Notes: generated by a model not told the origin, from the sequence alone. DNA of 64,000 nucleotides from Meghimatium bilineatum (GCA_034231615.1 CM067312.1:2025001-2089000); one strand, 5' to 3'. Positions 12,961 to 23,535 are shown, counted from the first letter of the stretch. Program-made: numbers and translations.

Positions 12961-13934
12961 TCAACACTCTGGAATCTTCAATGTGTTTATAATATGTTAC
13001 GGAAATCTACGGGAATATTGTGCCTAGAAATTTCAAATGGTAGTTCTAAAACAGCGTCAATTTGAATAACTAAATTCATATGTGCAATTATATACTTGTG
13101 GATATGAAACGGGTGAGATAAGACAACGTGTTTGTTACTGTTCATTAACAAGTGTTAATTAATATAGTAAGTTGTATAGACATAATCGATTAGGTTGTAT
13201 ATTTCATGTTATAATTTGACAATAATAAAATCTTCCTACAACTGAAACAAATTCTACATTATAATCTCAGTGTGATTTTAACGCATTTTCTCGGAAACTG
13301 AACGCTTTTGTTTCGCCTTTGCTTAATAACATCATTGACGTGATTTGTCTTAACAAAATATAACATAATCTACTGCGGTCGTAGATATCGTTGTAGGTAA
13401 CTTAAATAAACAGGTAATGTCCTAGTTGTGTGTGTAACTTGCTTCTTCTTCTTCTTGATCCGCAAATAATAATCATGAATTGCATGATTCTTAGAGATAT
13501 TGTACTAAGTTGTGCTGCCGTTACAATTTGTGAATGTAAGTCCAACACATGAAAATTCTGCATGTTTAAAATTAAAAAAATCTTCTCTATCACGTGACAA
13601 CATGCATATCTGTCACTAGACAAACACATTTTATCAACTACGTTACGACGATTGTTCCCTATGTGCAATTATAGTTTACAGCAAAACATATAATTTGTTG
13701 GAAGTCTATAAGAAATTGGAAAGAATAGATTTGAACTTGGGACGACTACACATATCTCGCACAATGCCAGTGAAACTATTTCATTTATTTAGACGGCATA
13801 TTGTCACATGTACTCTTGAGTACTGAACTGATGTTTCCCTTTCTCAAGATGTGTTTACAATGTATTTTTGAAAGCAATAATTTTTGATACGGGAGATGCG
13901 TTAATCCACTTTTTAGTTAGCTACTTATTGATAA
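12961..13934. other. no gene seen
   Basis: AT-rich DNA with no convincing frame. An 88-codon open frame on the - strand at 13402-13668 carries no recognisable motif and includes a short CTT run. I take the stretch as intronic filler. Confidence 0.4.
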
Positions 13935-14210
13935 ATGCAATGTTTAGTCTTAGCGCTAAATGTAATATTTTGTCGTATTTCTAAATGTAATGTTCTGTCT
14001 TAATAAATACATGTAATGTGTTGTCTACGTATTAAATGTAAGGTATTTCTTAGTGTTAATGTAATTGTTTATTTTAGTGTAATGATATGTCTTTGTTTTG
14101 CATGTACTTTTTAAAATATGTTTTGTCTTAGTACTAAATGTACTGTTCTGATTTAGCAGTACTAAATGTACTGTTCTGATTTAGCAGTACTAAATGTACT
14201 GTTCTGATTT
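13935..14210. repeat. degenerate AATGTA-rich repeats ending in a 28-bp triplet
   Basis: From 13935 to about 14129 the sequence consists of loosely periodic segments with TAAATGTAATGTT and TTGTCTTAG themes. At 14130-14210 this resolves into nearly three perfect copies of a 28-bp unit (contains GTACTAAATGTACTGTTCTG). It looks like an old minisatellite with one recently re-expanded section. Confidence 0.75.
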
Positions 14211-14301
14211 CCTAATTGGGTGTAGGTTGAATCACACCATCAACATATCTTTACTTGTACGCATGTAATCCACTATAATTATTTCATCACTTATCTTGCA
14301 G

Positions 14302-14538
14302 TGCCATTGTGTCCAGATAACCATTTCGGATTAAGATGTGAAAAGGTGTGCGCGTGTGAGAAAAATGAATCATGCAATACCTTGACAGGTGCATGTGGCC
14401 CGGGATGTCCTGCAGGATTTTATGGTTTTAGATGTAATTCCTCATGTAGTAAGAATTGTGCGGATGGTATCTGTCATCCATTCTCTGGGAACTGCTCACC
14501 ATGCTCAGCTAACTTCCTGGGACCGAAGTGCGACCGAG
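14302..14538 (+). CDS. exon encoding 14-cysteine EGF-like block of a multi-EGF receptor
   Basis: A 237-bp exon with acceptor TTATCTTGCAG and donor GTAGGA, phase 1 at both ends, gives 79 residues. It opens with CPDNHFGLRC and continues with CNTLTGACGPGCPAGFYGF and CSPCSANFLGPKC. The C-x-x-GFYG-x-x-C and G-x-x-C-D themes are those of the EGF/laminin-EGF repeats in MEGF10/SREC-like and related molluscan receptors. These are extracellular disulphide-bonded modules, and the gene product is expected at the cell surface or secreted. There is no signal peptide or membrane segment in this exon. In such proteins this block directly follows an F5/8C-type domain, consistent with exon 711-920 upstream. 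Family-level assignment is firm; the exact orthologue is not. Confidence 0.8.
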
Positions 14539-14685
14539 GTAGGACACTTTTTTATTTTCATTTTTTTATACTGTAACTATTATTTTCATGAATATATTTA
14601 TTTCAGGTACATAAATATGTTTCTCAATGTTTACATGATAAAACACGTTTAAAAAAAATCAGATGTGTTCAAATGATATACACAG

Positions 14686-14818
14686 GATGTGACTATCTCA
14701 TTCAAACATAGATTTCCAAATGTACACATGACACTATCTCCTTCAAGCACAGATTTCCAAATGTACACATGGCACTATCTCCTTCAAACACAGATTTCTA
14801 AATGTACACATGGTACTA
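14686..14818. repeat. 41-bp tandem repeat, about 3 copies
   Basis: Three diverged copies of a 41-bp unit containing CAGATTTCCAAATGTACACA, just downstream of the EGF exon in the following intron. Confidence 0.9.
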
Positions 14819-14902
14819 TTGGAAAGGCCTTAACTACAAAAATTAAATATAATTTATATTAGCAAAAAGAAATAATAGACATTCCATAGGATATGCAAGA
14901 GT

Positions 14903-15192
14903 AATTTAAAATATGTACAAGACACCGATTACAAAGCTGTAATAATATCAGTTAAAATATGTACAAGACACCGATTACAAAGCTGTAATAATATCAGTTA
15001 AAATATGTACAAGACACCGATTACAAAGCTGTAATAATATCAGTTAAAATATGTACAAGACACCGATTACAAAGCTGTAATAATATCAGTTAAAATATGT
15101 ACAAGACACCGATTACAAAGCTGTAATAATATCAGTTAAAATATATTCAAGACACCGATTAGAAAGCTGTAATAATATCAGTTAAAATATAT
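14903..15192. repeat. 46-bp tandem repeat, about 6 copies
   Basis: Six nearly identical 46-bp units containing ATGTACAAGACACCGATTAC and then AAAGCTGTAATAATATCA. The last copies carry substitutions (ATATTCAAG, GATTAGAAAG). Confidence 0.95.
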
Positions 15193-15419
15193 CAAAAGAA
15201 AAACAATAAGGAAAGCAACACATCATACAAAATAAGCATACAAGCTAAAGCTCAAGAACCGTTCAGATTAACACAATAATGAATATAAACGCATATTCTT
15301 AGAATAATTTGAAAAGCTACCAATAACTACCAATTCAATTGAATAATAATGTGAAATATTCAAGACAACTATAACCTAAATAACAGGAGAAACTTGTGGA
15401 TACATGAAACATAAATGTA

Positions 15420-15841
15420 TAAAGCCCAACGTAACGCCATAGTGGAACGAAGAACTACAATTTTCTATAACAGATAAGAAACAATATTTCAAGAAATGGA
15501 CAGCAAGCTAATTCCCAAAAGATTATATACATATATAGTTCAGGACAGTTAAATCCATTTATAAGAAATTCATTAAAGATGCGAAAACAAAAGCGTAGCA
15601 AGACTATATTTGAATAATTAAATACATAGTATAAACTTACACATACGAAATTCTGCAAGAACATTAAGAACATGAGAAACAGAGAAGATATTTATGAGCC
15701 ATCCAACATTATAAATGATGAACATGGAAAGATAATTAGTAACTCGAGACCAATCGCGGAAAGGTGTCAACTTTATTATTTTAAAAATGTTAAATCTTAA
15801 GGAACGAGGGGCGACAACATAGAACACAATATAGCGGAAGA
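15420..15841 (+). pseudogene. LINE fragment on + strand, region before the RT domain (family B, left half)
   Basis: The + strand translation shows WNEELQFSITDKKQYFKKW, then a KSIYKKFIKDAKTKA-like stretch, then NREDIYEPSNIINDEHGK and a YYFKN end. This is the linker between endonuclease and reverse transcriptase in many LINEs (a WW-x-EE block, a KRA-like helix, and an I-DE-GK...RW-YF block). Stops and frameshifts are numerous. The copy is split by the family A insertion at 15842-16693 and continues at 16704. Confidence 0.65.
15832..15841. repeat. target-site duplication, left copy (TAGCGGAAGA)
   Basis: This 10-bp string abuts the TTAG-type tail of the inserted LINE and recurs perfectly at 16694-16703 on its other side. 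Confidence 0.9.
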
Positions 15842-16693
15842 TAGTTAGTTAGTTAGTCGTCGGATCATCATCCCTGCAAACTGGACACGTCCATAGTTGC
15901 TCCGATCTCTCCTTGAGTGTATCCGCAATTACACTTCTGCTGACAGTACCGGTCCTATGCTGGTTGACCATCATTCTTCTGCGCCCTCCAAAATGTTCAC
16001 CTCTAGCAACACCGCATCTCAATCCCTGATCTTTAATCCTAGCCATTGAAAAGGAATCATCATCCACATTAGTCTCACTCTCTCGTGTTACATCTCTTAA
16101 GGAGTTCAAAACGTTAGCGCGATCCATTGCCCCAAAGCCTTGTGCCACAATCGCGCACGATGCCAGTTGATCCGCTCTTTCCTTGCCTCGAACGCCCACA
16201 TATCCCGGTACGAAAATAAATGTAACCACTTTCAAGCTCGCCTTTCTCAAGGCCTCAATCCACTGTTCGCGAACGAGACCCACTTGTACCTTCTTAATCA
16301 TACTCATAGAGTCACTCAAGATGCAGACCTGCGTTACCTTCTGTGTGCGTAGCCACTCAAATGCCTTGGTCACCGCCATAGTCTCCATGGTCATACTACT
16401 CGTAGTGACCGCAAAGGCACCACTTTCCTCCTTGATCGTTTTACCTGCGTACTGAGCTGTAAAGGCCCAAGCACTGCGAACATGCCTAATTACAAATCCA
16501 TCAGTGTATATAATCACATCCCCCTCTTTGGTATTCTCACTGATTAAAGCCTGCACGTTTTTCTCCACAGCTGTGGGAAACCATTCTCTGCATTCCCTGC
16601 TAAGTGATATTACTACTCTCAAACAAGTTTCAGAATCTGTAGGTAGACCTATCCATTCCGCACCTGCTGCCACATCCTGCAATCTGCACACTG
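15842..16693 (-). mobile_element. 5'-truncated LINE insertion with intact RNase H frame (family A)
   Basis: An 852-bp insertion flanked by the 10-bp direct repeat TAGCGGAAGA. On the - strand it encodes 281 uninterrupted codons ending at 15849. The RNase H fold is visible: IIYTDGFV (first aspartate), SSMTMETMAVTKA (glutamate), CILSDSMSM (aspartate) and FVPGYVGVRGKERADQLA (closing aspartate; the usual histidine of a PGHxG motif is tyrosine here). The C-terminus is LWTCPVCRDDDPTTN. The stop codon lies inside a CTAA tail (TTAG on the + strand), so there is almost no 3' untranslated region. The reverse transcriptase and endonuclease were lost by 5' truncation at insertion. The target was the older + strand LINE. 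The open frame suggests a recent insertion. An ATG at 16764-16766 belongs to flanking DNA and is not a real start. Confidence 0.92.
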
Positions 16694-16703
16694 TAGCGGA
16701 AGA
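16694..16703. repeat. target-site duplication, right copy (TAGCGGAAGA)
   Basis: A perfect repeat of 15832-15841 that bounds the 5' truncated end of the inserted LINE. Confidence 0.9.
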
Positions 16704-17280
16704 ATTACAATCAAACATATTATGAGAAGAAATTGAAAACGCAATACAAACAGTTCCACGAAACAAATCCCCATGACCCTACAAAATACACAAAATCAAA
16801 GAAGCAGCAGATTAAGGGATGAATGTTTGCATAGACTGTTTAACATAATATGGAATACGCAAGACGACTGGACAAATCGCCATATTTGGAAGAAATATGG
16901 CAGGATACGAGATGTTTCAAAATACAGAGATGCCTGACTTCGAAACTACAGTTGAAACATTTTCAATATAATTCTTGACAGAAGAAGATTACGAGCCACA
17001 ATTTAATTACGAGCATTCATTGAACCACAATTTAACAACTCTCAGACAACTGGCAGAAAAAATAACAGAAAACATCCAAGAACTGTACATCGCGTTTGTC
17101 CTTCAAGACAAACTATTAGACAGGGTAGACATGTCAAAATACTGAATCCCACAACACCTAATCAACTTGTGCAGGCGTAGTTACACAACAAGTCAATGTG
17201 CAGTTAGAACGAGTGCTGGTCTTTCAGGCAAATTTACGAACCACTCTGGAGTACGACAAGGATGTGGCATACACCCTACA
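16704..17280 (+). pseudogene. LINE fragment on + strand, RT finger and palm (family B, right half)
   Basis: The continuation of 15420-15841 after the inserted element. The + strand translation shows a decayed reverse transcriptase: KLLDRVDM (a relic of the catalytic FD-RV aspartate motif), IPQHLINLCRRSYTTSQC, AVRTSAGLSGKF and GVRQGCGIHPTL (the GVRQGC-LSP motif). Several stops and frameshifts interrupt it. The segment ends at about 17280, before the YADD box, exactly where a second LINE in opposite orientation begins. Confidence 0.75.
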
Positions 17281-17283
17281 TTA

Positions 17284-18347
17284 TGACTCTTGGTAAAGAT
17301 GGTATAAACAGTTTTCTCACAGTTTATTTTTAGCTTCCATGTTTGACAGTATTCATGTAGTCTTCTTAAATCTCCATTTAGTCTTTTGGCAGCACTTTCA
17401 ACATTCTCATGGCTCTGCCATATTGTTAAGTCATCAGCATAAAGGGATTTTTCAGCTTTGATATGTTTGGTAAGGTCATTGATGTAAATGAGAAAGGGGG
17501 TGCAGCTTAAAGCAGAACCCTGTGGTAAGCCTTTCTCTAGAACTTCTTTAGATGAAATTGCATCATTTATCTTTGTCTGGATTGTTCTGTCAATGAGGAA
17601 GTATTTTATCCAGTTGTATAACTTTCCACTAATTCCCATCTCAATCATTTTCATCAAAAGACCCTTTCTCCATACTCGATCATAAGCCTGTTGTAAGTCA
17701 AAGAAGATGGCTACAGTGTGTTTGTTTTCCTGGAATTCATCATCGGTTTTATGTGTCAACCTAAATAGTTGGTCTTCTGTGCAACTGCCTTTTCTGAAGC
17801 CAGACTGCTCATGGCAGAGGATGTTTGGGCTCTCGAGGAACCAGTAAAGTTGTGCGTTAATCATTCTTTCTGCTAATTTCCCAAGACATGATGTTATTGA
17901 TATGGGGCGGTAGCTTTTGGGTTCATCTGGAGGTTTGTTACTTTTCAGGATGGGAAAGATGTGAACATTTCTCCAATGTTTAGGCAGTTTTCCATTTCTC
18001 CAGGTCATATTTATTAGTGTAAGGAGTACTTCTTTCCCTGATGTGCTCATGTGTATTAACATTTCATTATAAATTGTATCTGGTCCAGGAGACTTTCTTG
18101 GCTTTAGTTTCTTCAGCCCTTGTAGGAGTTCCTGCATACTGAAGACATCATCAAATATGGTTGAGCCAGAGGTTTGGACTTTCTCTTGCTGCTTCAGGCG
18201 CTTCTTGTTAGCCTCGGACAGCTTCCCTACTCTGCTCTCACTGGCAAAAAAAGTGTTTAAAGTGTTCTGCCTTTTACTGATCTGTGGTGATATTCTGTTT
18301 CCATATATCACAGGTTTATCGTTTGTTCTTCTTCTTTTCCCAGACAA
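17284..18347 (-). pseudogene. LINE reverse-transcriptase fragment (family C)
   Basis: About 355 codons remain open on the - strand. Visible are KPRKSPGPDTIYNEML (RT entry motif), SYRPISITSCLGKLAERMI, HEQSGFRKGSCTEDQL, AIFFDLQQAYDRVWRKGL (first catalytic aspartate), EKGLPQGSALSCTPFLIYI and the catalytic box KSLYADDLTIW. The frame ends in WKLKINCEKTVYTIF, after which sequence from the neighbouring + strand LINE is read antisense. The endonuclease (5') and the C-terminal domain (3') are missing. The frame probably does not start at 18347, since only a TTG is available there, so this is an internal fragment with an open frame. It is Jockey/CR1-like in general style and the clade is unresolved. 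It differs from family A in sequence and lacks the CTAA tail here. Confidence 0.85.
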
Positions 18348-18472
18348 ATTAGTTTATTCCCAATATACATTTCTAATCAGCCTACAGTCTTTTCCATGTA
18401 TGACTGTCTTGAAGTCATTAAATTAAGTTTCTGTATTAGACTCTGTCAGAGGCCATGCTGTAACATATGCAG

Positions 18473-18508
18473 CAAATATATACATATATAATATATATAT
18501 ATATATCC
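18473..18508. repeat. TA-rich microsatellite
   Basis: A short run of ATATAT with one interruption, upstream of the RT fragment. Confidence 0.85.
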
Positions 18509-18749
18509 ATCAGTAGCAGGATATTCAGTTTAATTTATCTGGTTTCTTTGTGTTTCTTAAAACCAAATAACTCTTCACCGACCTCAATGTCCGCCTTGTT
18601 TTTAACTATTTCATGTATTATCGTGAGTACTGTTTTCATTATTTGGCTCATCAAACGCATTTTATGTATTCTGTGCAATCAATAGCCATGGACTTCTTAC
18701 ATAGTGCAACATTGTGTCTTCCTATATGTGACCTGGTTCATATATGTCA

Positions 18750-18960
18750 GTGCAACATTGTGTGATCATTTCCACACCAAATTCATCTAGATTTTTTTTA
18801 CTATTTCTGATGTTATGTTGTCGTAGTCTGCGGTCTTTCCACATCGTATTGATGATGTGATTTCTACTTCTGCTTTCAGTAAAGCTGGTTAATGATTGTT
18901 GTGTATTGTAGGTTTTCTGGTCCGTTTTTCATCAGATAGGTCTGTAAGATAATATTAATA
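18750..18960 (-). pseudogene. LINE linker fragment
   Basis: The - strand translation reads LLKAEVEITSSIRCGKTADY, DNITSEIVKK and, after a one-base shift at a run of A, NLDEFGVEMITQCCTDIYE. This is the helix before the RT domain in LINEs (an EVE-AI-LK-GKA-GPD-I-EM pattern). It is degraded and short. It may belong to the same old insertion as one of the neighbours, but no overlap proves that. Confidence 0.65.
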
Positions 18961-19690
18961 TTGTGTAAGTATGTCGGTTCTATTAATTTATAGTTGTTTT
19001 TTTTTTCACCTTTATATTTCATTAAGAGAGAAGGTAGACCTAGGAGACGGTAGGGTTACACAAAAATTCATATATAAAATATGGTTAAAGTTATATGGCT
19101 GCAACTTTCGCAATGGACACCTGAATGAATACACTATAGTTAAAAGGTTACTTTCTGTATAACAGTTAATAGAATTATTTGATCTTGAACAAAAATATTA
19201 AGATTTTCATGTTCAAAATGTTAATGTCAGTTGTGTAAAAGTTTTGAGAAGATATTAAGTACAATGTGTAATTATTTAAATTTATACATACAAATGGAAT
19301 AGCTATGTCACAGATTACGGATATTAGAATATATTTTCAAACATTTCATACAGATGTGTTCAAGTCTCACTCATTTTTGGGTCAACATTTTCCACATTTG
19401 AATGGTTGTAATAATTGTAAATATACATAGATATCAAAGTTCTTAGTTTGCGATATTTGGAAACTATGTAAGCAATTACATGCCAAATGTCATCAATATT
19501 GGTTATTATTTGGAAAAACAAAAGTTATGAGCGCAGAAGTGACAATTACATCAGAATACACCACCAATCTCTTGCACAACAGGCAGAACAGTCAGGGTTA
19601 GAAAAAAAAACACACTCAGAAGAACACTAGTGAGATAAATTAAAAGAAACATTATTGATAATATTCAAGAACTGGCCAGAATAGCTTTGA
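18961..19690. other. no gene seen
   Basis: AT-rich intronic DNA without a convincing open frame or repeat. A 63-codon open frame at 18971-19162 has no family signature. Confidence 0.4.
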
Positions 19691-19918
19691 ATGGACATAA
19701 TTGGAGAGATCTGACCTCTTACTCATCAGCCCTATGTGGACATAATTGGAGAGATCTGACCTCTTACTCATCTGCCCTATGTGGACATAATTGGAGAGAT
19801 CTGACCTCTTACTCATCTGCCCTATGTGGACATAATTGTAGAGATCTGACCTCTTACTCATCTGCCCTATGTGGACATAATTGGAGAGATCTGACCTCTT
19901 ACTTATCAGCCCTATGTG
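19691..19918. repeat. 45-bp tandem repeat, 5 copies
   Basis: Five copies of a 45-bp unit containing TGGAGAGATCTGACCTCTTA. The unit includes an AGATCT palindrome. Both strands stay open because 45 is divisible by three, and I do not treat this as coding. Confidence 0.95.
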
Positions 19919-20330
19919 CTAACTTTAGCGCTAAAGGAAAATGATTGAATGAATTATCTAGACTCAACGGATTTATCACAGCAGTCTCTACTAATGTGGA
20001 TTTTAAGGTATCAATGATTTTAGCTTATGTGAAAAATGTATTTTACAGTAATTGCTGATATAGAAGTAGTTAGAATGTAATATTGTTTTTCTTCCGTTGT
20101 ATTGAGATTATATGCCGCGAGATTTACAATTTAGAGTTAAACTTTTTTATTTAAATATTATTATTATTTGCATTCATCTTAATTTAAAGTATTTTACTTG
20201 TCATAATCATCATCATGTGTGCCCTAGTATGAACTGTATAAGTATTAGTGGTTGCATTCTGGAATCTGTGACTAAAATATGTTCTGATTTCATGTTACAA
20301 TGCTGAGAGGTTCAATCATGTTCTGCCTTT

Positions 20331-20442
20331 CATCTTATCTTATCTTATCTTATCTTATCTTATCTTATCTTATCTTATCTTATCTTATCTTATCTTATCT
20401 TATCTTATCTTATCTTATCTTCTCTTATCTTATCTTATCAGT
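20331..20442. repeat. pentanucleotide microsatellite (TTATC)n
   Basis: About 22 copies of TTATC with a single C variant near 20422. It lies immediately before the 24-bp array. Confidence 0.95.
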
Positions 20443-20470
20443 ACATACCTTATTTTTCACACATTATTTG

Positions 20471-21644
20471 TATCATTGTACACATCTATGATTGTATCAT
20501 TGTACACATCTATGATTGTATCATTGTACACATCTATGATTGTATCATTGTACACATCTATGAATGTATCATTGTACACATATATGATTGTATGATTGTA
20601 CACATCTATCATTGTATGATTGTACACATCTATAATTGTATGATTGTACACATCTATCATTGTATGATTGTACACATCTATAATTGTATGATTGTACACA
20701 TCTATGAATGTATGATTGTACACATCTATGATTGTACTATTGTACACATCTATGAATGTATGATTGTACACATCTATGATTGTACACATCTATGATGTAC
20801 TATTGTACACATCTATGATTGTATCATTGTACACATCTATGATTGTATCATTGTACACATCTATGATTGTATCATTGTACACATATATGATTGTATGATT
20901 GTACACATCTATGATTGTATCATTGTACACATCTATGATTGTATCATTGTACACATCTATGATTGTATGATTGTACACATCTATGAATGTATCATTGTAC
21001 ACATCTATGATTGTATGATTGTACACATCTATCATTGTATGATTGTACACATCTATAATTGTATGATTGTACACATCTATCATTTTATGATTGTACACAT
21101 CTATAATTGTATGATTGTACACATCTATGAATGTATGATTGTACACATCTATGATTGTACTATTGTACACATCTATGAATGTATGATTGTACACATCTAT
21201 GATTGTACACATCTATGATGTACTATTGTACACATCTATGATTGTATCATTGTACACATCTATGATTTTATCATTGTACACATCTATGATTGTATCATTG
21301 TACACATCTATGATTTTATCATTGTACACATCTATGATTGTATCATTGTACACATCTATGATTGTATGATTGTACACATCTATGATTGTATGATTGTACA
21401 CATCTATGATTGTATTATTGTATACATCTATGATTGTATGATTGTACACATCTATCATTGTATGATTGTACACATCTATGATTGTATGATTGTACACATC
21501 TATGATTGTATGATTGTACACATCTATGATTGTATGATTGAACACATCTATGATTGTATCATTGTACACATCTATGATTGTACATATCTATGAATGTATG
21601 ATTGTACACATCTATGATTGTATGATTGTACACATCTATGATTG
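20471..21644. repeat. 24-bp minisatellite array, about 49 copies
   Basis: Units built on TGTACACATCTATGATTGTA have a variable four-base slot (TCAT, TGAT, CTAT, TTAT). A short aberrant unit (CTATGATGTACTATTG) occurs at about 20800 and again about 423 bp later, with the same variant order around it, so a block of roughly 423 bp was duplicated. It is unrelated in sequence to the other 24-bp array at 1743-3113. The 8-residue open frames on both strands are artefacts of the period. Confidence 0.95.
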
Positions 21645-21999
21645 CAGTTGGTTGAATTAAGTGTAACCCATCCGTCGTCTGCCAATATTCTTCTTCCACT
21701 TTCAACATGTGGTATTCACATTTTCCCGATTTCTTTGTTAATGGAGGAGAACATAGTATATGCAATTTTCTGAGCATCATTAAATTATAACATTTATTTC
21801 CCTTTGTCACTTCTCATTTAATTTTATGCTAAACATAATATATTGGATTTAAATGTGAATGATACGATGGTATTCGCATGATTATCTATGTCCATGCCCC
21901 TCTATAATTGTATCAATGTGGACAGTCTTTGCTCTGTGTGCATTCTTTAACAACAACAGTAGCTCCGGTTTCGTGTTCATTTCAGGAAATATAATATGT
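21645..21999. other. no gene seen
   Basis: Single-copy-looking sequence between the 24-bp array and the transposase relic. No frame or motif could be supported. Confidence 0.35.
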
Positions 22000-22770
22000 T
22001 CTTTTTTTAAGGCACATTTTTAGCTCGTCCGTCTCGTCCATGTTGGAATCTTTTCTTCACATACAATAACATCATTGTAGGAACGTTGTCCATAAAAAGA
22101 CATGGGTGTCTATTTAATGATGCGAGAACTATTTCCTGTATCCACTCTTTCAATATATGCCATTTATCAGCAGCATGATATTCTCGATTATAGGTTGATG
22201 TGAACATGAACATTAGTTCAACAATTCTGTAAAATGAAAATTAGTTCAACAATTCTGTAAAATGTTCATTTTTCTTCTATCTGCATTAGCTATTCATATT
22301 TGACTTTTGCTGCTTGGCACACATCTCTTGATAGCTTCATCTGCATATTGTCATTGCATTCCATTTCATTAGTACGACGAGCGTTTATCCATGCTCCATC
22401 TATATATACAATAGCATAATTTTCTATACGCATCTCCCTAATGTGTCTCTAATATTTACTTCTGATAGTTACTCATTGATGTTTCTCAGAAATACGCTGC
22501 TGCCACATGTATATTTGCGAAATGTAAAACCATCTTTTCTTATTTCCAAATGTAATTTTAGAGATGTGAATGTCATTGTCTTTTCAAGATACGTGTTCAA
22601 TGTCTTTATTGTCACTGCTTTTTTGCAATTTAAAAATCTATGAATTGCTTTTAAATATGTTCTTCATCGAAGTTATCTATAATATCATGTCCTCCTCTCG
22701 TTTCTTTTGCTTTTGTAAAATTATGGTTATCTTCTCGTAAGCACATTGATAGGGGTGTGCGGTTTATACC
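22000..22770 (-). pseudogene. decayed DDE transposase (IS630/Tc1-like DDE_3 type)
   Basis: On the - strand, fragments in shifting frames match the order of an IS630/Tc1-like transposase family common in invertebrates. They are IDNFDEEHI (N-terminal helical region), FTFRKYTCGSSVFLRNINE (the F-F-K...N-R-LIE block before the catalytic core), ENYAIVYIDGAWINARRT (in place of the VYLDETWVN core with its first aspartate), then TYNREYHAADKWHILKEW and HPCLFMDNVPT (the DYH...F-W and IVMDNA-YH blocks with the second aspartate). The sequence GAW replaces ETW, the frame changes repeatedly and there are many stops, so no active enzyme is expected. I did not find terminal inverted repeats. Assignment is from motif order by eye. 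Confidence 0.6.
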
Positions 22771-23535
22771 CATGCCATGTTTTGGTCTTTCAGTTGGCTC
22801 AGAAATACTATAAAATAATTGTACATTTAAACAACATAGTTTTCAGTGTAACGAATTTAACTTTCAAAGACATAGCTATAATATAGTTGTTAATTATGTT
22901 TTATGATACAGTGTGAATGTATGGAACAAAGCGACATGTTGTAAACAAAGAACAATCAAAATTAGCATTATGTAACTTAATATTCTGTAATGATACACAT
23001 CAATGTAGATACACCCAAAACTCATATTTATTTCATATACATAAAGTTGCTCAAAAATATATATATACGACAAATATCATTAGTGTTGTCAAATAAACCA
23101 ATCAACCTCGCGCTACTTTACGGTACTTTACGTGTATCTTACCGATATGAATTGACCGCGTAAAATAAACAGTAGACATAGTAATTTATACCGTAAAACC
23201 GTTTACTTGTTTGACTATTAACAAACAAGTATTACTACCTAAAAAACCAAATGTGTAGTGACTATTACGACAAATCCGTCCAGTTTAGATAATAGTTAAT
23301 CATACATTTTTGACGTTGTTAATAAAATAATACCTGCATGTCAAATATGAAGCCCAAACGCACATTAATTATGGAGATAATAGACAATACCGGCGATGAC
23401 TTCTTGATGAACACACTATATCTAGTATCCACTAGTATCAAATGGTTAATTCTATCACACATGACTTTATTTTTATCTGTGTCTTTATTATTGCCATAAT
23501 TTTATTGTTATTTCATGGAATATTGTTTATTGTAG
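22771..23535. other. no gene seen; intron end
   Basis: AT-rich sequence leading to the acceptor TTATTGTAG at 23527-23535. A 77-codon open frame starting at 23442 runs through the acceptor and is hydrophobic before it. I regard the upstream part as intron read-through, because the exon boundary is in the conserved phase. Confidence 0.45.

Larger units (their letters stand above)
921..14301 (+). other. putative 13.4-kb intron
   Basis: This interval lies between the donor after the ICEVEIYG exon and the acceptor of the 14-cysteine EGF exon. Nearly all of 1109-12105 is tandem repeat plus one retrotransposon fragment. The parts not covered by other entries (12106-12640 and 12960-13930) hold no gene I can support. 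Whether this is truly one intron depends on no further exon being hidden in it. Confidence 0.4.

Noticed and set aside
16703-16766. Start codon of a 305-codon protein at 16766
   Set aside because: The first 25 codons read host DNA and the target-site duplication outside the inserted LINE. The real element is 5'-truncated and has no start here.
20457-21569. Open frames with IDVYNHTI repeats on both strands
   Set aside because: These come from a minisatellite with a 24-bp period. Low complexity and openness on both strands indicate no coding function.
23442-23535. Hydrophobic N-terminal extension as a signal peptide for the EGF exon at 23536
   Set aside because: It ends in a splice acceptor of the conserved phase, and an equivalent read-through of hydrophobic AT-rich intron sequence is common. 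An alternative first exon cannot be fully excluded without transcripts.
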